Shown: positions 52,499 to 61,249, counted from the stretch's first letter. The stretch is DNA of 64,000 nucleotides from Amycolatopsis sp. CA-126428 (GCF_002904335.1 NZ_PPHF01000165.1:212469-276468), one strand, 5' to 3'. The notes: generated from the letters alone by a model not told the origin. Numbers and translations are program-made.

Positions 52499-53770
52499 AT
52501 GCGCAAGTGGTGGCCGTTGACCGTCGTCTGTGCGGGGTCGTTCCTGTTCCTGCTGGACACGACCGTCGTGACGGTGGCGCTGCCCCGGATCGGCGCCGAA
52601 CTGGAGGCACCGATCGGTCAGCTGCAGTGGGTCACGAACGTCTACACGCTGGTGTTGGCGGTGTTGATGCTCGCGATGGGGTCGCTCGCCGACCGGTTCG
52701 GCCTGCGGCGGGTGTTCCTCGCCGGGCTCGCGGTGTTCGGGCCGGCGGCACTGGCCTGCGGGTTGTCGCCGGACATCGGGGTGCTGATCGCGGCCCGGGG
52801 CGTGCAGGCGATCGGCGGTGCGGCGCTGGCGGTGACCGGGTTCGCGCTGCTGGCCGCTTCTTATGAGGGACGTGCGCGGGGGACGGCGATCAGCGTGTTC
52901 TTCGCGGTGAACGGGCTCGGCGCGGCGGCGGGTCCGGTGGTGGGCGGAGTGCTGACCGAGTACTTCGGCTGGCCGTCGGTCTTCTTCGTCAACGTGCCGC
53001 TCGCGTTGGCCACGGGGTTGTTCGCGCTGCGAGCGGTGCGGCCGGACGAGCCGGGGCGGCCGGGCCGGTTCGACGTCGCGGGCGCGGTGTGGTTCGCGGT
53101 CGGCGCCGCGAGCCTGGTGCACGGGCTGACCTCGGACCGGTGGGCGCTGGTGGTTTCGGTGCTCGGTTTCGCCGGGTTCGTCGTCGTGGAGCGGCGCCGG
53201 GCCGAGCCGATGCTGGACCTGCGGCTGTTCCGCGACGGCGGGTTCTCGACGCTGATCGCCTGCGCAGCGGCATCGACGTTGACGTTCGCTGCGCTGGTCT
53301 ACGTCTCGTTGTGGCTGGGACTTTCGCGGTCGCCGGTCGCGGCCGGGCTCGAGCTGGCTCCCCTTGCGGTGGCGTCCTTCCTGACTTCGACGCTTCTCGG
53401 CAAGGCGCTGCACCGGTTCCCGCCGCGAACCCTGCTCGGAGCCGGAGTTCTGGTGGGCGCGCTCGGCTGTGTGTCGCTGCTGCTCGTGGCGATTCCGCTC
53501 GGGCTGGCGGTGACCGGCGTCGGCGTCGGCATCGCGGGCCCGGCGATGGGCGCGGCGATCGCTGCCGCCGCGCCGCCGGGCCGGGCCGGGATGGCGGCGG
53601 GGATCATGACGACGACCCGGCAGTTCGGGCAGACGCTCGGGGTCGCCGTGCTCGGGATCGCTTACCAGGCGGGGGGTTTGACGCCGGTCTACGTCGTCGC
53701 CGCGGTGGCCGGCGGGGTGACGGGCCTGCTCGCGCTGGTTCCGCGCAAGCAGGCCCGCGTCCCGGCTTAG
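52499..53770 (+). CDS. MFS drug-type exporter (DHA2-like)
   Basis: 423 residues from ATG 52499 with AAGGGAG upstream. Starts WWPLTVVCAGSFLFLLDTTVV, the DHA2 opening, with DTTVVTVALPRIG as motif D1-like and LADRFGLRRVFLAG as motif A. GPVVGGVLTEYFGWPSVFFVNVPL is the antiporter motif C region (read in part). It is shorter than the usual 14-helix proteins. Probably controlled by the divergent Lrp-type gene. Its stop overlaps the enoyl-CoA hydratase stop. Confidence 0.9.
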   Translation: MRKWWPLTVVCAGSFLFLLDTTVVTVALPRIGAELEAPIGQLQWVTNVYTLVLAVLMLAMGSLADRFGLRRVFLAGLAVFGPAALACGLSPDIGVLIAARGVQAIGGAALAVTGFALLAASYEGRARGTAISVFFAVNGLGAAAGPVVGGVLTEYFGWPSVFFVNVPLALATGLFALRAVRPDEPGRPGRFDVAGAVWFAVGAASLVHGLTSDRWALVVSVLGFAGFVVVERRRAEPMLDLRLFRDGGFSTLIACAAASTLTFAALVYVSLWLGLSRSPVAAGLELAPLAVASFLTSTLLGKALHRFPPRTLLGAGVLVGALGCVSLLLVAIPLGLAVTGVGVGIAGPAMGAAIAAAAPPGRAGMAAGIMTTTRQFGQTLGVAVLGIAYQAGGLTPVYVVAAVAGGVTGLLALVPRKQARVPA

Positions 53771-54540
53771 TCCTGCGGGACCCAGTTCGGCTTGCGCTTC
53801 TGGGCGAAGGCCAGGATGCCTTCCTGGCCTTCCTCACTGGCGAAGAACTTCGCCGACAGGCCGAGCATCTCGTCGAAGCCGTCCGAGGGCGTGGCCGGGC
53901 GGGGACGGCTCAGCAGCGCCTTCGTCTCGGCCAGCGCCTTCGGCCCGCCCGCCGCCAGTGCCTTGACGTACCGGGCGACCTCGCCGTCGAGGTCGTCGGC
54001 CGGGACCGCCGAGTTCAGGAGGCCGATCTCGACCGCGCGGCGCGCGTCGAACGTGTCACCGGTCAGGAACAGCTCGTGGGCCGCGCGGGGGTTGAGGCGG
54101 GGCAGGACCGTCAGGGAGATGATCGCCGGGACCACGCCGATGCGGACCTCGGAGAAGGCGAACGTCGCTTCCGGTACCGCCACGGCGATGTCGCACGCGG
54201 CCACCATGCCGATGCCGCCGGCGCGGGCGGGGCCGGCCAGGCGGGCGACCACCGGCTTCGGGCTGGTCCACAGCTGCTCGAGGATGCGCGGGAACTCGTT
54301 CACGCCCTGGTCGCCCGCGCCGGCGCCGCGGGCTTCCTTGAGGTCCATCCCCGCGCAGAACACCGGCCCGGTGTGGGTCAGCACGATCACCCGCACGGCG
54401 TCGTCGGCGGCCGCCTTCGTCAGCGAGTCCGAGAGCTCGCGACGCAGCTGAGCCGACAGCGCGTTGCGGTTGTGCGGGGAGTCCAGGGTGATCGTGGCGG
54501 TGCCGCCCACCACGCCGTAGTGCACCAGTTCGTCAGCCAT
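53767..54540 (-). CDS. Enoyl-CoA hydratase/isomerase family protein
   Basis: 257 residues from ATG 54540. Crotonase fold: ITLDSPHNRNALSAQL, FCAGMDLKEA (oxyanion hole), GPARAGGIGMVAACDIAVA and FAFSEVRIGVVPAIIS. The Glu in SEVRIGVVPA matches one of the catalytic acids. It hydrates enoyl-CoA or performs related acyl-CoA chemistry; substrate chain length unknown. Confidence 0.92.
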   Translation of the reverse strand: MADELVHYGVVGGTATITLDSPHNRNALSAQLRRELSDSLTKAAADDAVRVIVLTHTGPVFCAGMDLKEARGAGAGDQGVNEFPRILEQLWTSPKPVVARLAGPARAGGIGMVAACDIAVAVPEATFAFSEVRIGVVPAIISLTVLPRLNPRAAHELFLTGDTFDARRAVEIGLLNSAVPADDLDGEVARYVKALAAGGPKALAETKALLSRPRPATPSDGFDEMLGLSAKFFASEEGQEGILAFAQKRKPNWVPQD

Positions 54541-54583
54541 GCCCGTCACCCTTGCACATCCGCCGCGGGTGGCCGGTGTTACG

Positions 54584-54621
54584 CGGGCCACCCCGCGAGC
54601 GGAAACCCGCGGGGTGGCCCG
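54584..54621 (-). terminator. Terminator of the secreted protein gene at 54626
   Basis: Perfect 14-bp stem CGGGCCACCCCGCG / CGCGGGGTGGCCCG with a 10-nt loop, four bases past the minus-strand stop codon; it also serves as separator from the enoyl-CoA hydratase gene. Confidence 0.85.
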
Positions 54622-54625
54622 GCGC

Positions 54626-55255
54626 TCAGCCGATGGTCGTCGTGGTGAAGACCGGGCTCGGGTTCGGGAAGCAGGCCGTCGGTGCGGTGAGGTCGCCGAT
54701 GATCGTGCTCGCCACCGCCTTGAACGTCAGGCCCGGGTCGCGGTAGCCGGTGCCGCCCAGCTTCGTCTCGATCGTGCCCGACTGGCCCGCGGTCAGGTGC
54801 GCGGTGACGGTGGGCAGTTCGAACGTGGCGCCCCCGGCGATCGGGCCGGGGAAGCTCAGCGTGGCGACGCCGTTCGCGACGGAGAGGGCCGGCGGGGTCG
54901 AGCCGAGGCCGGAGCCGCCCGTCAGGTCCGCGCCGGCGTACGACGAGTTGGCCGGGATCGGGATCTTGAGCGCGAAGGTGTTGATGTTCTTGACCTTGTT
55001 CCCGCTCACCTCGCCGGGCACGGTGTTCGGCGCGGGATCGATGACGACGTCGAACGCGCCGCCCGGCGCGACCGTGGCGGGCGCGGAGACGTCCGCGTCC
55101 TGGTTCAGCGCCACCTTCTGCGGACCGACGATGGGGGCGTCGGCCTGGCAGTCGAAGGTGACGCTGGTGGCCGCCGACGCCGGGGCGGCGAGGGCGATCG
55201 GCAGGACCGCGGCCGCGGTCAGCGCGGCCAGCCGGGAAAAGTGAAGAGCTTTCAT
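54626..55255 (-). CDS. Secreted protein of unknown function
   Basis: 209 residues. A clear Sec signal peptide (KALHFSRLAALTAAAVLPIA, then APASA) precedes a beta-rich mature protein with only two cysteines (FDCQAD near the start and TACFPN near the end) that could form one disulfide. No enzyme motif is seen. Its promoter is unusually good for this window (TTGACA-N18-TAACAA). Abundant secretion is suggested by these features. Not recognised. Confidence 0.8.
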   Translation of the reverse strand: MKALHFSRLAALTAAAVLPIALAAPASAATSVTFDCQADAPIVGPQKVALNQDADVSAPATVAPGGAFDVVIDPAPNTVPGEVSGNKVKNINTFALKIPIPANSSYAGADLTGGSGLGSTPPALSVANGVATLSFPGPIAGGATFELPTVTAHLTAGQSGTIETKLGGTGYRDPGLTFKAVASTIIGDLTAPTACFPNPSPVFTTTTIG

Positions 55256-55314
55256 CTGTATCCACCTACCTGCGGTTTCACGAGGGGAGGGAAGAAAGCT
55301 GCGCAGCCGCTCCG

Positions 55315-55345
55315 ATTGTTACCGGCAAGTTAAGTAGCATGTCAA
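55315..55345 (-). promoter_or_regulatory. Consensus-like promoter of the secreted protein gene
   Basis: On the minus strand TTGACA (55340-55345) is followed after 18 bases by TAACAAT (55315-55321). The surrounding 150 bases are AT-rich for this genome. Confidence 0.65.
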
Positions 55346-55420
55346 GAATTCACCATTCCCATACGCGCACGGTAACAAGAATGTGAATAAGACTCACCTT
55401 GTGGCGGTGTCGCCGCCCCG

Positions 55421-56158
55421 CTACACGTACTGGCGGAGCAGTCCGCCGACCGCGGACGCGTACCGGCCGACCACCACGTCGGCGACGCGCGGGTCGTCGG
55501 CCAGCGGCTTCGCGATGAACGCCTTCGGATCCGCCTCGCGGGCCAGCGCGGCGATCCGGTCGGGCAGCAGACCCGGGGCCAGGAACCACGACGCGACGAC
55601 CAGGTGCCGGGCGCCCCGCGACCGCAGGGCCGCCGCCGCGGCGGGGATGTCCGGCTGGGCGGCGGAAGCGAACGCCTCGCTCACCGGGACACCCAGCCGC
55701 TCTTCCCAGCGCGAAGCCAGCGAAGCGACCACGGCGTTCGCGGAGGCGTTCGAGGAGCCGACCGCGCTGACGAGCACGCCCGTGCCCCGGCGGTGGGGCG
55801 CGGACGCCAGCCGGTCCAGGGCGACCTCCTGCAGGGCGGGGTCGGGGCCCAGCACGTCCGAAACCTGGATGCGGAAGCCCGGGCAGCCCGCGACGACCTC
55901 TTCGATCAGCGCCGGCAGGTCGACGCGGGCGTGGAACGCGCTGCCCAGCAGGAGCGGCACGACGACCGCGGCCCGGTGGCCGTCCGCGTACAACGCTCGC
56001 AGCACGTCCGTGACGAGCGGCGCCGACAGGTCCAAAAAGGACTTGTACACCGAGACGCCGGGTGCCCGCGCGCGCACGACGTCGACGAGCGCCCGCACGG
56101 TCGCCGCCGAACGGGGATCACGACTGCCGTGCGCGACGGTGACCAGGGGTGGCGTCAC
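55421..56158 (-). CDS. Sirohydrochlorin chelatase (CbiX/SirB type)
   Basis: 245 residues from GTG 56158, overlapping the cysN stop (GTGA). Starts PPLVTVAHGSRDPRS, with the catalytic His; a second VVPLLLGSAFHARVDLP carries the other His ligand. The second half is a degenerate repeat of the first. It inserts Fe into sirohydrochlorin to make siroheme, the cofactor of the Sir protein made from the same operon. Mycobacteria have the same pair (Rv2391-Rv2393 region). Confidence 0.92.
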   Translation of the reverse strand: MTPPLVTVAHGSRDPRSAATVRALVDVVRARAPGVSVYKSFLDLSAPLVTDVLRALYADGHRAAVVVPLLLGSAFHARVDLPALIEEVVAGCPGFRIQVSDVLGPDPALQEVALDRLASAPHRRGTGVLVSAVGSSNASANAVVASLASRWEERLGVPVSEAFASAAQPDIPAAAAALRSRGARHLVVASWFLAPGLLPDRIAALAREADPKAFIAKPLADDPRVADVVVGRYASAVGGLLRQYV

Positions 56159-57417
56159 GAGAAGCGCTCACCCACCAGCCCCGCGGCGAGGGTGTCGCCG
56201 TCCTTCGGGTCGATCACCAGGAACGCCCCGGTGCGCGGGCTGACGCCGTAGTCGTCGACGCCCAGCTCCTCGGCCAGCCGCAGGGAGACGCGGCCGATGT
56301 CGTTGAGCTCCAGCGACGCCGGCGAGTCCACACTGGACAGCGTCTGCTCGTCGAACCGGGCGTGCAGCTCGTCCACCAGCGCCTGCACCGTGCGCGTCCC
56401 GTGCTTGACGAGCACGCGCGCGCCCGGCTTCAGCGGCTTGGACGACAGCCAGCACAGCGTGCCGGTGATCTCGTCGGTGACGTGCGGCGGCGCGTCCGCG
56501 GCGGCGATCAGGTCGCCGCGGGAGATGTCGATGTCGTCGGTGAGCAGCAGCGTCACCGACGTCCCGGCGCCGGCTTCCGCGAGCGGCCCGTCCGCGGTGT
56601 CGATGCGCTCCACGCGGCTGCGGATGCCCTGCGGCAGCACGACGATCTCGTCGCCGGGGCGGACCGTGCCCGCCGCGATCTGGCCCGCGTAGCCGCGGTA
56701 GTCCGGGTACTCGGGCGTGCGGGGGCGGATCACGTACTGCACCGGGAACCGCAGCGCCGAGTCGTGCGGGTCGGGCGCGACCGGCACGTCCTCCAGGTGC
56801 TCCAGCAGGCTGGGCCCGGTGTACCACGGCGTCCGCTCCGAGCGGCTCGCGACGTTGTCGCCTTCCAGCGCCGACACCGGGATCGCGAGCACGGCCCCCC
56901 GCGGGTACCCCAGCGACAGGGCGTGCGCGGCGAACTCCTCGGCGATCACCGTGAACGTCGCCTCGTCGTAGCCGACCAGGTCGACCTTGTTCACCGCCAG
57001 CACCAGCTGCGGCACGCCGAGCAGGGCCAGCACGGCCGCGTGCCGCCGGGTCTGCTCGATCACGCCCTTGCGCGCGTCGACGAGCAGTACGGCCAGCTGC
57101 GCGGTGGACGCACCGGTCACCGTGTTGCGCGTGTACTGCACGTGGCCCGGCGTGTCGGCCAGCACGAACGACCGCTTCGGCGTGGCGAAGTAGCGGTAGG
57201 CGACGTCGATGGTGATGCCCTGCTCGCGCTCCGAACGCAGGCCGTCGACGAGCAGCGAAAGGTCCGGTGTGGACAGTCCCTTGTCGACGGACGCGCGGGT
57301 GACCGCGTCGAGCTGGTCGGCGAGCACCGACTTCGTGTCGTACAGCAGCCGGCCGACCAGGGTCGACTTGCCGTCGTCGACGCTCCCGGCGGTGGCCAGG
57401 CGCAGCAGCGAACTCAT
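56155..57417 (-). CDS. cysN: Sulfate adenylyltransferase large subunit (GTPase)
   Basis: 420 residues. Elongation-factor-like GTPase: G1 TAGSVDDGKSTLVGRL, G3 DTPGHVQYTRN, G4 NKVDLVG. GTP hydrolysis drives APS synthesis by CysD. The protein stops after the beta-barrel domains, so there is no fused CysC APS-kinase domain, fitting a pathway that goes through APS reductase. The start overlaps the cysD stop (TGATG). Confidence 0.96.
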   Translation of the reverse strand: MSSLLRLATAGSVDDGKSTLVGRLLYDTKSVLADQLDAVTRASVDKGLSTPDLSLLVDGLRSEREQGITIDVAYRYFATPKRSFVLADTPGHVQYTRNTVTGASTAQLAVLLVDARKGVIEQTRRHAAVLALLGVPQLVLAVNKVDLVGYDEATFTVIAEEFAAHALSLGYPRGAVLAIPVSALEGDNVASRSERTPWYTGPSLLEHLEDVPVAPDPHDSALRFPVQYVIRPRTPEYPDYRGYAGQIAAGTVRPGDEIVVLPQGIRSRVERIDTADGPLAEAGAGTSVTLLLTDDIDISRGDLIAAADAPPHVTDEITGTLCWLSSKPLKPGARVLVKHGTRTVQALVDELHARFDEQTLSSVDSPASLELNDIGRVSLRLAEELGVDDYGVSPRTGAFLVIDPKDGDTLAAGLVGERFS

Positions 57418-58337
57418 CAGAAGTACCCCTCACGCTTGCGGTCTTCCATGGCCGCTTCGGACATCCGGTCGTCGGCCCGGGTCGCGCCGCGCTCGGTGAG
57501 CCTCGAGGCCGAGACCTCGGCGATGACCTCTTCGACGGTGGCCGCGGTGGATTCGATCGCGCCGGTGCAAGAGCCGTCGCCGACGGTCCGGTAGCGGACG
57601 GTCAGCTCCCGGACCTCCTCGCCCGGCCGCGGGCCGCCCCACGGGCCCTCGGCCAGCAGCATCCCGTCGCGCAGGTACACCTCGCGCTGGTGCGCGTAGT
57701 AGATCGAGGGCAGCTCGACCTTCTCGCGGGCGATGTAGTTCCAGACGTCGGCCTCGGTCCAATTGGACAGCGGGAAGACGCGGACCTGCTCGCCAGGGCG
57801 GTGCCTGCCGTTGTAGAGGTTCCACAGCTCGGGCCGCTGCCGCCGCGGCTCCCACTGGCCGAAGGAGTTGCGGAGGCTGAAGATCCGCTCCTTGGCCCGG
57901 GCGCGTTCCTCGTCGCGGCGGCCGCCGCCGAAGACGGCGTCGAACTTGTTCTCGGCGATCGTGTCGAGCAGCGGGGTGGTCTGCAGCGGGTTGCGCATGC
58001 CGTCGGCGCGCTCTTCGAGGCGCCCGTCGTCGATCCAGTCCTGCACCTTCGCGACGACCAGGCGCAGCCCGTGCCGTTCGACGACGCGGTCGCGGAACTC
58101 GATGACCTCGTCGAAGTTGTGCCCGGTGTCCACGTGCAGCAGCGGGAACGGCACCGGCGCCGGCCAGAACGCCTTGATCGCCAGGTGCAGCAGCAGCGTC
58201 GAGTCCTTGCCGCCGGAGAAGAGGATCACCGGGCGGTCGAACTCGCCCGCCACCTCCCGGAAGATGTGGATGGCCTCGGACTCCAAAGCGGCGAGGTTGT
58301 CCTGAGCCGCGTCGGTGGCGGGTTCCAGTGTCGTCAT
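57417..58337 (-). CDS. cysD: Sulfate adenylyltransferase small subunit
   Basis: 306 residues from ATG 58337, which has GAGGGA upstream; ATG 58358, overlapping the cysH stop, is an alternative. PP-loop ATPase motif LFSGGKDSTLLLHL, then HVDTGHNFDEVIEFRD, GGGRRDEERARAKERIFS and the C-terminal RKREGYF. It makes APS from sulfate and ATP with CysN. Confidence 0.96.
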   Translation of the reverse strand: MTTLEPATDAAQDNLAALESEAIHIFREVAGEFDRPVILFSGGKDSTLLLHLAIKAFWPAPVPFPLLHVDTGHNFDEVIEFRDRVVERHGLRLVVAKVQDWIDDGRLEERADGMRNPLQTTPLLDTIAENKFDAVFGGGRRDEERARAKERIFSLRNSFGQWEPRRQRPELWNLYNGRHRPGEQVRVFPLSNWTEADVWNYIAREKVELPSIYYAHQREVYLRDGMLLAEGPWGGPRPGEEVRELTVRYRTVGDGSCTGAIESTAATVEEVIAEVSASRLTERGATRADDRMSEAAMEDRKREGYF

Positions 58338-58357
58338 GCGTCCCTCGGTGTCTGACA

Positions 58358-59053
58358 TCAGCCGTGCAGCCCGCACTCGGTCTTGTTCTGCCCCGCCCAC
58401 CGGCCGCTGCGCGGGTCCTGGCCCGGCGCCACGCGAGCGGTGCAGGGCGCGCAGCCGATCGAGAGGTAGCCGATCGACACCAGCGGGTTCTCGAGGATCC
58501 CGTGCTCGCGGATGTAGCCGTTGAACTCGTCGTCGGTCCACGCCGCGATCGGGTTGACCTTCACCAGGCCGTTGCGGTCGTCCCAGGTGACGATCGGGGT
58601 GTTCGCGCGGGTCGGCGCGTCCACGCGGCGGACGCCGGTGACCCACGCCGAATAGTTCGCCAGCGTCTTGCGCAGCGGCACGACCTTGCGCAGGTTGCAG
58701 CACAGCGTCGGGTCGCGGTCGTGCAGCTTCTCGCCGTATTCGGCGTCTTGCTCGGCGACGCTCTGCTCGGCCTGGGCGTTCACGATCTTCACGCCCGGGT
58801 AGACCGTCTGGACGGCGTCGCGCGTGCCGATCGTCTCGGGGAAGTGGTAACCGGTCTCCAGGAACAGGACGTCCACATCGGACTTCACCTTCGTGGCGAG
58901 GTCGATCAGCACGGCGTCCTGCATGTTGGACGCGACGATGAAGTCGTCGCCGAACGTCTCGGCGGTCCAGCGGATCGCCTCGTCGGCGGTCGCGTCGGCG
59001 AGCTCTTTCGACGCGCGCTCGGCGAGGGTCTTGTAGTCGGCGGTGGCGGTCAT
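58358..59053 (-). CDS. cysH: APS reductase (assimilatory, Fe-S type)
   Basis: 231 residues from ATG 59053. PP-loop-derived fold; ETGYHFPET is conserved. Two cysteine pairs ligate a 4Fe-4S cluster: CC in TLCCNLRK and CxxC in IGCAPCTAR. That cluster marks the APS-specific rather than PAPS-specific enzyme. The catalytic Cys is in TECGLHG at the C terminus. The start overlaps the zinc-ribbon gene stop (ATGA). Confidence 0.96.
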   Translation of the reverse strand: MTATADYKTLAERASKELADATADEAIRWTAETFGDDFIVASNMQDAVLIDLATKVKSDVDVLFLETGYHFPETIGTRDAVQTVYPGVKIVNAQAEQSVAEQDAEYGEKLHDRDPTLCCNLRKVVPLRKTLANYSAWVTGVRRVDAPTRANTPIVTWDDRNGLVKVNPIAAWTDDEFNGYIREHGILENPLVSIGYLSIGCAPCTARVAPGQDPRSGRWAGQNKTECGLHG

Positions 59054-59199
59054 CGGGGAACCTCCGGGAGGGACAGGCCGAGGAACTTGACCGAGAAAAC
59101 CCGGCGACAACTGGAACAAAGCCAGCCGCCGTTCTCTTCCGGCCGCAGATCCTCGTCGCCGCAGTACGGGCAGTAGTACGGCGCCGCTCGTTCGGTCAC
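59050..59199 (-). CDS. Small zinc-ribbon protein in the sulfite-reduction operon
   Basis: 49 residues from GTG 59199, overlapping the sir stop (GTGA) and the cysH start (ATGA). Two CxxC knuckles: YYCPYCGDED and WLCSSCRRVFSV, then FLGLSLPEV. Small proteins of this kind recur between sir and cysH in actinobacteria without an assigned role. Complete overlap at both ends implies a stoichiometric or coupled function, perhaps in metal or cluster handling for Sir/CysH or as an electron/protein adaptor (inference). Confidence 0.85.
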   Translation of the reverse strand: MTERAAPYYCPYCGDEDLRPEENGGWLCSSCRRVFSVKFLGLSLPEVPR

Positions 59200-60884
59200 T
59201 GGAGGGCACTTTCCTCGGCGCGGGCGGCCCATTGCGCGAACCGTTCACCGTCTTCGCGCCCGGCGACGTAGTTGCGCACGACCCGCTCGACGTACCCGGT
59301 CAGCTCGCCCGAAGTCACCTTGTGCCCGCGCAGCTTCCGGCCGAACCCGGCGTCGAGGCCGAGCCCGCCGCCGAGGTGCACCTGGAAGCCTTCGACCTGG
59401 TGGCCCTCGGCGTCGGTGACGATCTGGCCCTTGAGGCCGATGTCGGCGGTCTGGATCCGCGCGCAGGAGTTGGGGCAGCCGTTGAGGTGCACGGTCACCG
59501 GCGTCTCGAGGCCGTCCTGGATGTCGGCGAGGGACTTCTCGAGGTCCGCGACGAGCTGCTGCGCGCGCGCCTTCGTCTCGACGATGGCGAGCTTGCAGAA
59601 CTCCAGCCCGGTGCAGGCCATCACCCCGCGCCGCCACGGCGACGGCTTCGTGTCCAGGCCCAGCTCGGCCAGCTCCGCCTGGAGCGTCCCGACCTGTTCC
59701 TCCGGCACGTCGAGCACCACGAGCTTCTGCTGCGGGGTGAGCCGCACCCGGCCCGATCCGGCCCGCTCGGCGGCCTTGGCCACGGCGACCAGCGTGCCGC
59801 CGGAGACGCGACCGGCGATTGGTGCCGCGCCCACGTAGAACTTGCCGTCGACCTGCGGGTGCACGCCGACGTGGTCGATCGGCACCGCCGGGTCGGCCGG
59901 CGGCGGGCCGTCGATCAGCTCGCGCTTGAGGTATTCGTCCTGCAGCACCTGCCGGAACTTCGCCGCGCCCCAGTCCTTGACCAGGAACTTGATCCGGGCC
60001 CGGGAGCGCAGCCGCCGGTAGCCGTAGTCGCGGAAGATCGAGATGACGCCTTCCCAGACGTCCGGGACCTCGTCCAGGGGGATCCAGGCGCCGAGGCGCT
60101 GGCCCAGCATCGGGTTGGTCGACAGCCCGCCGCCGACCCAGACGTCGAAGCCGGGCCCGTGTTCGGGGTGGTCGACGCCGACGAAGGCCACGTCGTGGAT
60201 CTCGTGCGCGACGTCGGGCTGGCCGGAGATCGCGGTCTTGAACTTGCGCGGCAGGTTGGCGAATTCCGGCTTGCCGATGTAGCGGCGCTTGATCTCGTCG
60301 ATCGCCGGCGTGCCGTCGATCACCTCCGCCGCGGCGATGCCCGCGACCGGCGAGCCGAGGATGACGCGGGGGCTGTCGCCGCACGCCTCCATCGTGGTCA
60401 TGCCGGCGTTCTCGAGCTTGGCCCAGATCGCCGGGACGTCCTCGATCCGGATCCAGTGGTACTGGATGTTCTGCCGGTCGGTGATGTCGGCGGTGTCGCG
60501 CGCGTACGCCTGCGAGATCTCGCCGAGCACGGCGAGCTGCCCGGTGGTCAGCGCGCCGCCGTCGATGCGGACCCGCAGCATGAAGTAGCGGTCGTCGAGC
60601 TCTTCGGGCTCCAGCGTCGCCGTGCGGCCGCCGTCGATCCCCGGCTTGCGCTGGGTGTAGAGGCCGAACCAGCGGAACCGGCCGCGCAGGTCGCCCGGGT
60701 CGATCGCGTCGAACCCGCGGTGGGCGTAAATGTTCTCGATGCGCGCCCGCACGTTGAGCGGGTGGTCGTCCTTCTTGGACCGCTCGTTCGGGTTCAGCGG
60801 CTCCCGGTAACCGAGCGCCCACTGCCCTTCGCCGCGCTTCTGCTTGGCGCGCGCGGGGCGGGCTGGGGTTTGGGGCGTGGCCAT
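59196..60884 (-). CDS. sir: Ferredoxin-dependent sulfite reductase (siroheme, 4Fe-4S)
   Basis: 562 residues from ATG 60884, eight bases after a CGGAGG ribosome binding site. It reduces sulfite to sulfide with six electrons. The two ferredoxin-like half-domains and the Fe-S/siroheme motifs ACTGLEFCKLA and NGCPNSCAR are intact. A Tyr (GLYTQR) and a Cys (MEACGDSPR) correspond to the Tyr-Cys crosslink pair described in the Mycobacterium enzyme. First gene of the overlapping sulfur operon. Confidence 0.96.
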   Translation of the reverse strand: MATPQTPARPARAKQKRGEGQWALGYREPLNPNERSKKDDHPLNVRARIENIYAHRGFDAIDPGDLRGRFRWFGLYTQRKPGIDGGRTATLEPEELDDRYFMLRVRIDGGALTTGQLAVLGEISQAYARDTADITDRQNIQYHWIRIEDVPAIWAKLENAGMTTMEACGDSPRVILGSPVAGIAAAEVIDGTPAIDEIKRRYIGKPEFANLPRKFKTAISGQPDVAHEIHDVAFVGVDHPEHGPGFDVWVGGGLSTNPMLGQRLGAWIPLDEVPDVWEGVISIFRDYGYRRLRSRARIKFLVKDWGAAKFRQVLQDEYLKRELIDGPPPADPAVPIDHVGVHPQVDGKFYVGAAPIAGRVSGGTLVAVAKAAERAGSGRVRLTPQQKLVVLDVPEEQVGTLQAELAELGLDTKPSPWRRGVMACTGLEFCKLAIVETKARAQQLVADLEKSLADIQDGLETPVTVHLNGCPNSCARIQTADIGLKGQIVTDAEGHQVEGFQVHLGGGLGLDAGFGRKLRGHKVTSGELTGYVERVVRNYVAGREDGERFAQWAARAEESALQ

Positions 60885-60947
60885 GGCGGCGTCCTCCGAG
60901 AGGCGTTTCGTGGCGGCGGAGGCCCGCCCGCTCGCGGGTTTCCTCCG
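60885..60947 (-). promoter_or_regulatory. Possible anti-Shine-Dalgarno switch before sir
   Basis: On the minus strand CGGAGG (60942-60947) and the sir ribosome binding site CGGAGG (60893-60898) can each pair with the single CCTCCG at 60917-60922. The first pairing encloses a CCCGC/GCGGG hairpin and frees the ribosome binding site; the second hides it. The layout fits translation-coupled control by the leader peptide upstream. Confidence 0.5.
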
Positions 60948-60990
60948 GCGCCGGCTGTCCGAAATTCGTGGCAGGTGGTGGCGACGGCAG

Positions 60991-61077
60991 TCAGCGAACG
61001 GGTGCGCAGAGGGCGCTGGCGACCCGCAGGAGGTCGACGTGGCGGCGGGCCACGAGGAGAACACCGGCATGAGTCAC
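60991..61077 (-). CDS. Cysteine-containing leader peptide of the sulfur operon
   Basis: 28 codons, GTG start at 61077, TGA stop at 60991, about 107 bases before the sir start. The encoded ARRHVDLLRVASALC matches the RRHVDL-RV-SA-C pattern of small leader peptides that recur before sulfur genes in actinobacteria. The only Cys is at codon 24, close to the end, where slow decoding at low cysteine would stall the ribosome. Too short to stand alone as a predicted gene; supported by pattern and position. It has no clear ribosome binding site, so it may be leaderless. Confidence 0.75.
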   Translation of the reverse strand: MTHAGVLLVARRHVDLLRVASALCAPVR

Positions 61078-61207
61078 GTCGTCAGATTGCCACGTGTCCA
61101 CAATGTGGTCCAGGCCTGCCCGGATGGTGGGAGAAGGGTCACTCACCTGCGGAAAACGTGTCAACCGCTTCGGGCGAGCCCCCTTGCGGCGACCAAACCA
61201 CTACGTT

Positions 61208-61224
61208 TATAGTACTTCAAGTAC
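61208..61224 (+). promoter_or_regulatory. Promoter with overlapping palindrome before the VOC gene
   Basis: -35 TTGCGG (61184-61189), 18-bp spacer, -10 TATAGT (61208-61213). GTACTT-C-AAGTAC (61212-61224) is symmetric and covers the end of the -10 element and the start site. It fits a repressor operator of HxlR/MarR kind; no such gene is next to it. Confidence 0.55.
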
Positions 61225-61249
61225 AGTGTTTTGCCGAAGGGAACTGGGG

